From positions 1,612,001-1,676,000 of the forward strand of contig NZ_OY761440.1 of assembly GCF_963664415.1 (NCBI RefSeq): a stretch of 64,000 bases of DNA, in the 5' to 3' direction. The first letter of the stretch is position 1; each line of letters opens with the position of its first letter. This DNA comes from an uncultured Desulfobacter sp. Lineage in GTDB: Bacteria; Desulfobacterota; Desulfobacteria; Desulfobacterales; Desulfobacteraceae. The notes under the pieces were generated by a model that did not search any database, was not told the origin of the DNA, and saw only the letters and a list, made by a program, of their open reading frames with translations. Below, in pieces: positions 60,223 to 64,000 of this stretch. Both the position numbers and the translations under genes were made by a program.

Positions 60223-61119
60223 ATGTTAAAAACAAACAAAGATAAAGTGGTTGAAATGTTTCTGGCCTGTAAACCCGGCATGCCCCGGGCAGGGGCCGGC
60301 TGGAAAGTGGATCATAAGGGAAATCCTTTTCTTTTGCCCGGTATCGGCGGCATCACCCTCAATGTCCAGGCCGGGGATTCTGCCTTCGGTCTTGCCGGCG
60401 ATCATATCGAACCCGGGGTATCCTGCACGGCCAATATGGAAAAACCCAATGATTTTCCCAATAATACCCTGCAGCTGTTCTCCTGTGTGGGCAACCAGGC
60501 GAAAATCATTTCCGGGGACGCCCAGGGGGACACCGGCGTGGTCATTGGCCACCATGGCGGTTCCGAACATGTGATTGTGGAGTTCCCCAGAAAAACAAAA
60601 GAGAAGATGAGTTATGACGACAAGATTCTAATCCGGGCCAAAGGACAGGGACTGGCCCTGACCGATTACCCCGGAATCAAGCTGTTCAACCTGGATCCGG
60701 ACCTGCTGGAAAAGATGAATATTGTTGAAAAAGGGACAGGTGTGCTCCAGGTCCCGGTAACCACCATCGTGCCTGCACCCTGCATGGGATCAGGTGTTGG
60801 CCGGGCCCATGTAGGGGCCGGCGATTACGATGTTATGACCTCGGATCCGGATACCGTGAAAAAATACAACCTGGATAAAATCAGATTTGGGGATTTTGTG
60901 GCCCTCATGGACCATGACAATTCCTATGGCAGGGCCTATGTTCAGGGCGCGATTTCCATTGGTATTGTGGTGCATTCAGACTGCCTGCTGGCCGGCCACG
61001 GCCCGGGAGTCTCCACACTGTTGACCTGTACAACTCCGAAAATTGAACCAATAATTGATCCTGCTGCCAATATCGCCGATCTTCTGGGTATCGGCAGCGC
61101 GGCAGGTGGAGACGCATAA
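60223..61119 (+). CDS. DUF4438 family protein
   Basis: 298 residues, soluble. LPGIGGITLNVQAGDSAFGL, EPGVSCTANMEKPNDFPNNT, LQLFSCVGNQAKIISGDAQG, GVVIGHHGGSEHVIVEFPR and the closing YVQGAISIGIVVHSDCLLAG, GHGPGVSTLLT match DUF4438, a Gly-rich beta protein of unknown function. The conserved Asp/His/Cys pattern suggests metal or small-molecule binding. Its location after surE and an MFS carrier hints at a role in nucleotide or small-metabolite handling, but this is only context. Confidence 0.85.
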   Translation: MLKTNKDKVVEMFLACKPGMPRAGAGWKVDHKGNPFLLPGIGGITLNVQAGDSAFGLAGDHIEPGVSCTANMEKPNDFPNNTLQLFSCVGNQAKIISGDAQGDTGVVIGHHGGSEHVIVEFPRKTKEKMSYDDKILIRAKGQGLALTDYPGIKLFNLDPDLLEKMNIVEKGTGVLQVPVTTIVPAPCMGSGVGRAHVGAGDYDVMTSDPDTVKKYNLDKIRFGDFVALMDHDNSYGRAYVQGAISIGIVVHSDCLLAGHGPGVSTLLTCTTPKIEPIIDPAANIADLLGIGSAAGGDA

Positions 61120-61193
61120 CCATAAAGCCTGTAATCAGTATATACCTGGTCTGGGGGCTTGGGACACTGGGATTCCAAGCCCTGGGCCGAAGA

Positions 61194-62018
61194 GTGCCTG
61201 AAACGGCCCGGGCCGGGTTTGATTATATTATTATTTTAGGGCTCATTGCCTGTCTGGTTTGGATGACCCGCATTTATCAAAGCCGAATTGAACCGACCAT
61301 CGCTACACACACGGCTCGGCGTCTGATATGGATAGGCACATTAACCGTATTCTTTACAATACTCTACCTACTGGTTAGCCAAGCAGAGATGAAAAACAAT
61401 ATCATCACGGCCTTGTCCACGGCGACTCTTGTGCTATTAGCCTGTGTCGCAGGGCACTGGCTGGTCATCCCCCTGAAGCGCCCCTCTGAATTGATTCCCA
61501 TTGGCATGGCTGTGGCCCTGTCCGACATATTCAGTGTCTTTTCAGGACCGACCCGCAACTTTGCAGAAGATATTTCCAACTATTACAGGGAAGGCATAGC
61601 AGGTCCCGCCCCCCTGGTGGATTTTTTCCTGGTGAAAATGCCTATGCCCGGCAATGATTATTTTATGCCTGTTTTCGGCATCGCCGACTGGGTCGTACTG
61701 GCCCTGCTCTCCGCAGGCGCGCTTCGTTTCAACCTGAACGACAACCTATTCAGCCTTGCCGGATCAACACAACGACAAGACAAATCCCAGGCATTTTTCC
61801 CCGTGGCAGCTATCGGCCTGATTTTCTCCATTGTTGCGGCAAGATCCATGAACCTGTACCTGCCGGCGCTGCCCTTTATTGTCATTGTTTTTCTTGGAAC
61901 CATGGCTGTAAAATATCCTGCAGTCCGAAAACTTGGGCCGGAAGAAATCCGAGCCATGATTTTTGTAGGCACTCTGATGGGTTTGCTCATGGTTGTATTT
62001 ATCTTCTTAAAGACTTAA
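61194..62018 (+). CDS. Polytopic membrane protein of unknown function
   Basis: At least 274 residues from GTG 61194, with about seven helices (YIIILGLIACLVWMTRIYQS, LIWIGTLTVFFTILYLLVSQ, NIITALSTATLVLLACVAGH, FLVKMPMPGNDYFMPVFGIA, PFIVIVFLGTMAVKYPAV, FVGTLMGLLMVVFIFLKT). The frame is open upstream to the DUF4438 stop and encodes another helix (PVISIYLVWGLGTLGFQALG), so the true start may be an ATA at 61116 or 61122, preceded by AGGTGGAG. Fourth gene of the surE-MFS-DUF4438 row. No family recognised. Confidence 0.7.
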   Translation: MPETARAGFDYIIILGLIACLVWMTRIYQSRIEPTIATHTARRLIWIGTLTVFFTILYLLVSQAEMKNNIITALSTATLVLLACVAGHWLVIPLKRPSELIPIGMAVALSDIFSVFSGPTRNFAEDISNYYREGIAGPAPLVDFFLVKMPMPGNDYFMPVFGIADWVVLALLSAGALRFNLNDNLFSLAGSTQRQDKSQAFFPVAAIGLIFSIVAARSMNLYLPALPFIVIVFLGTMAVKYPAVRKLGPEEIRAMIFVGTLMGLLMVVFIFLKT

Positions 62019-62139
62019 AGAATGGCATCGGACCCGGTTAATGTTTTCGCAAAGTAAATTTCTAAAATTATAATATCTGAAACCTGATTCCGGGTAAAGG
62101 CAATGCTTAATTCCTATGTTTAGACAAAAGGCCCATCCA

Positions 62140-63036
62140 ATGAAAAGTCTTAGGTTCATAAGCACCAGATTAATATTTTTATCCTTATTATATAGTAGTC
62201 TAAACTCATATGCAGGCAGTCAGATATCAATACCTGTTTTACTTAGCCCGGGGGGGCCACCCATTGGTTATTTGAATGATTTTTCAAACCTTGAAACCAT
62301 AGAGAAAAACAACGAATGGTCAAAGGTGATAATCAAAGGATGGATCAGATCTCCTTTAATGCCCGAAGACCAAACCCTCAAGCCGAAAGGCTTTGTACCG
62401 GGCATTATATCCCTGGATGAAATTCAACGACATCCGGAAAGTCAAAATGCGCCGGTGGTGCTATGGGATGTTGTTTTTGTCAAAATAAACAAAGCCAGAA
62501 TGAATACGTTTGCACCGGATGGAACCGAATACATGTGGTGCTGGGGACCGGGCGGACAGACCAACAATTTGACCGTGTTATTTAATAAAAAAGAAGACCG
62601 GGAAATTTTCCGGAAAATAAAAAAATTTGAAAAATCGACATTATATCTAAGATTAAAATCTCCAAACAGTGGATTCAGCAAGGGCCCGGTTTTTGAATAT
62701 GTTGGCCGCCTCAAATCAAAACCGGCATTCCCAATGGAGCCCCTCCATTCATCTGACATTGAAAACCCAATGCCTTTATCAACTGTTGAAAAAAAACCCT
62801 TACCGGACAGGGAAGGGGTTTTCCCAATGCCGATGATCGTCACGGCTCAAAGCACTCTGGTAAGAACCGGACCTGGGAAAGACTATCGGTATTTAGTTGG
62901 GAAAAAAAAAGGCGATATTGTCGTCGTGACACAACAAAAAGGGGAATGGAACAAAATTCAACTTTCGGAAACCACAACCGGCTTCATCCATTCAAGGCTG
63001 TTAAAACCCTTTGCGCCGCCAAGCCCGGTAGAATAG
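62140..63036 (+). CDS. Exported protein with C-terminal SH3b domain
   Basis: 298 residues from ATG 62140 (MKSLRFISTR), preferred over 62116 because it begins a clean signal peptide (LIFLSLLYSSLNSYAG). A middle domain (VVLWDVVFVKINKARMNTFA, MWCWGPGGQTNNLTVLFNKK) is unrecognised. The C terminus is a bacterial SH3 domain (VTAQSTLVRTGPGKDYRYLV, GDIVVVTQQKGEWNKIQLSE, TTGFIHSRLLKPF), which usually targets cell-wall peptides. Probably periplasmic; role unknown. An N-terminal 'VLLSPGGPPIGYLNDFSNLE' stretch looks like a second SH3-like fold. Confidence 0.75.
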   Translation: MKSLRFISTRLIFLSLLYSSLNSYAGSQISIPVLLSPGGPPIGYLNDFSNLETIEKNNEWSKVIIKGWIRSPLMPEDQTLKPKGFVPGIISLDEIQRHPESQNAPVVLWDVVFVKINKARMNTFAPDGTEYMWCWGPGGQTNNLTVLFNKKEDREIFRKIKKFEKSTLYLRLKSPNSGFSKGPVFEYVGRLKSKPAFPMEPLHSSDIENPMPLSTVEKKPLPDREGVFPMPMIVTAQSTLVRTGPGKDYRYLVGKKKGDIVVVTQQKGEWNKIQLSETTTGFIHSRLLKPFAPPSPVE

Positions 63037-63040
63037 TCAA

Positions 63041-63748
63041 TCAGACAAATTTTACAGGCGCAGAAAAACAATACCCGATGGTTCTAAGTGTTTTGATGGG
63101 GGCATTTTTGCCTGTTTCATCACGGATCTTGCTGCGCAGGCGGGTAATCATCACATAAAGGGCGCGCTCTCCATAGGTGCCGGTTGCCTCATAGTTAAGC
63201 GCCTTTAAAAAGACGCTCCGGGATACTACGTTCGGGTATTCTTGAATTAAAATTTTAATAAAATCAGATTCTTTCACCGTTAAATCAATTGTTTTGCCAA
63301 TGGGGCTTGAAAGCATCAACTGTTCAGCATTGAATTCCCATTCCCCAGGGGCTTCATCCTCACTATTTTTCGCTTCGGCTTTACCCAGGCGGTACAGCAG
63401 ATTGTTGATTGAGGCCTCAAGCTCCATGATGTGAAGGGGTTTTACAAAATAATAATCCGCCCCGGACTCATATCCCTTGACCTTATCATTGATTGTGTCC
63501 CTTGCCGTCATCACAATAATGCCCAATCGGGTATTTTCGCGAAGATGATGAACAATTTCAAAGCCGGATTTATCGGGCAGGTTGATATCTACAATTGCAA
63601 CATCATAATGATTAGCGGCAAGTCCCTGAAAAAAATCAAGGGCACAGGAAGCGCCAAACACCCCAAATCCTTTGAGAGCCAGCAGCTCAACCAGATTTGT
63701 TAAAAGCTTTTCATCATCCTCAACCAGAATAACAGATCCCTTTTTCAT
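63041..63748 (-). CDS. OmpR-family response regulator
   Basis: 235 residues. Receiver domain with SVILVEDDEKLLTNL, phospho-Asp in VAIVDINLPDKSGFEI, Thr in MTARD and Lys in FVKPLH; C-terminal winged helix (LTVKESDFIKILIQEYPNVV, ERALYVMITRLRSKIRDETG, KTLRTIGYCF). It is transcribed from the kinase gene at the window end, 83 bases upstream, forming a two-component pair. Its target genes are unknown; the SH3 gene converges on it. Confidence 0.92.
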   Translation of the reverse strand: MKKGSVILVEDDEKLLTNLVELLALKGFGVFGASCALDFFQGLAANHYDVAIVDINLPDKSGFEIVHHLRENTRLGIIVMTARDTINDKVKGYESGADYYFVKPLHIMELEASINNLLYRLGKAEAKNSEDEAPGEWEFNAEQLMLSSPIGKTIDLTVKESDFIKILIQEYPNVVSRSVFLKALNYEATGTYGERALYVMITRLRSKIRDETGKNAPIKTLRTIGYCFSAPVKFV

Positions 63749-63831
63749 TTACCCAACAGCTCCCTTTCACTATTTGATGCCCACGCGCAACCCCATGGTG
63801 GGACGAAAAATATCATGCCGCTTATAAGGGT

Positions 63832-64000
63832 AGCCTGACAACCACCGTTGTTCCTTTTCCCAAGTTAGAAGAAATACTGATATTACCACCATGCTGTTCC
63901 ACCACCTTTTTTACAAGATAGAGCCCGACACCGGCTCCTGGGATTTCCCTAACCGAATCCGCACGATAATATTTTTCGAAAATGCGGTGCAGCTGATCTT
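63832..64000 (-). CDS. Sensor histidine kinase, C-terminal ATPase end (partial)
   Basis: The window's right edge cuts this gene; 55 residues remain up to TAA 63832-63834. They hold the F box (LHRIFEKYYRAD) and G box (GAGVGLYLVKKVVEQHGGNI) of a HATPase domain and its closing strands (GTTVVVRLPL). It is the upstream partner of the response regulator at 63041-63748. Confidence 0.85.

Overview
The window looks like the chromosome of a strictly anaerobic, sulfate-reducing member of the Desulfobacterota, probably Desulfobacteraceae-like. This is inferred from gene content: several large hybrid histidine kinases (two with PocR domains), a six-subunit Na+-translocating NADH:quinone oxidoreductase (nqr) cluster, an NAD-linked dihydroorotate dehydrogenase (pyrDB/pyrK), a FadN/FadA-type beta-oxidation pair, a polyferredoxin-like protein and DUF4438. 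No 16S or other marker gene is present, so the genus cannot be read from the sequence.

Layout. (1) 1-12.1 kb is accessory DNA: a row of small same-strand genes (methyltransferase end, truncated Vat/CatB acetyltransferase, double-GNAT, tautomerase, gmhA, LOG protein, C39-like protein) resembling integron cassettes or their debris; a PocR hybrid kinase; an IS91-type element with a tyrosine recombinase that needs a -1 frameshift at A AAA AAG; and an excisionase-like gene plus a nonsense-interrupted integrase beside the 5' half of a tRNA-Thr gene, which probably marks the island edge. (2) 12.1-24.4 kb: DUF3482 GTPase/DUF2868 pair, membrane hybrid kinase, acyltransferase, prenyltransferase-like barrel protein, fadN-fadA. 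(3) 24.4-29.2 kb: a sensor kinase surrounded by gene debris (kinase, NodT-type outer-membrane channel and NtrC-type regulator fragments) with an intact DUF4405 gene. (4) 29.2-33.2 kb: corA, a long MscS channel and a MoaD/ThiS-like carrier, tightly packed. (5) 33.5-41.9 kb: a nitrogen/carbon node with a response-regulator/PEP-pyruvate-binding fusion, gdhA, a LuxR-type regulator and a large GDH2-like protein whose expected catalytic Lys is Ser. (6) 41.9-44.2 kb: GAF protein and a broken secreted beta-propeller gene. (7) 44.2-52.6 kb: nqrABCDEF followed on the same strand by pyrDB, pyrK and pyrE. (8) 52.9-64 kb: ordinary chromosomal genes (peptidyl-prolyl isomerase, M24 peptidase, Fe-S protein, AEC transporter, TetR regulator, surE-MFS-DUF4438-membrane protein, SH3 protein, two-component pair cut by the window end).

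Most noteworthy: an NqrA that keeps two complete CxxCxxCxxxCP motifs of the RnfC kind; a roughly 70-bp hairpin repeat found three times, each directly after a stop codon in a roughly 100-bp gap between same-strand genes; a possible catalytically altered GDH2; the A8 frameshift site in the IS91-associated recombinase; and the tRNA-Thr remnant. All statements are from reading the sequence by eye; no database search was run.
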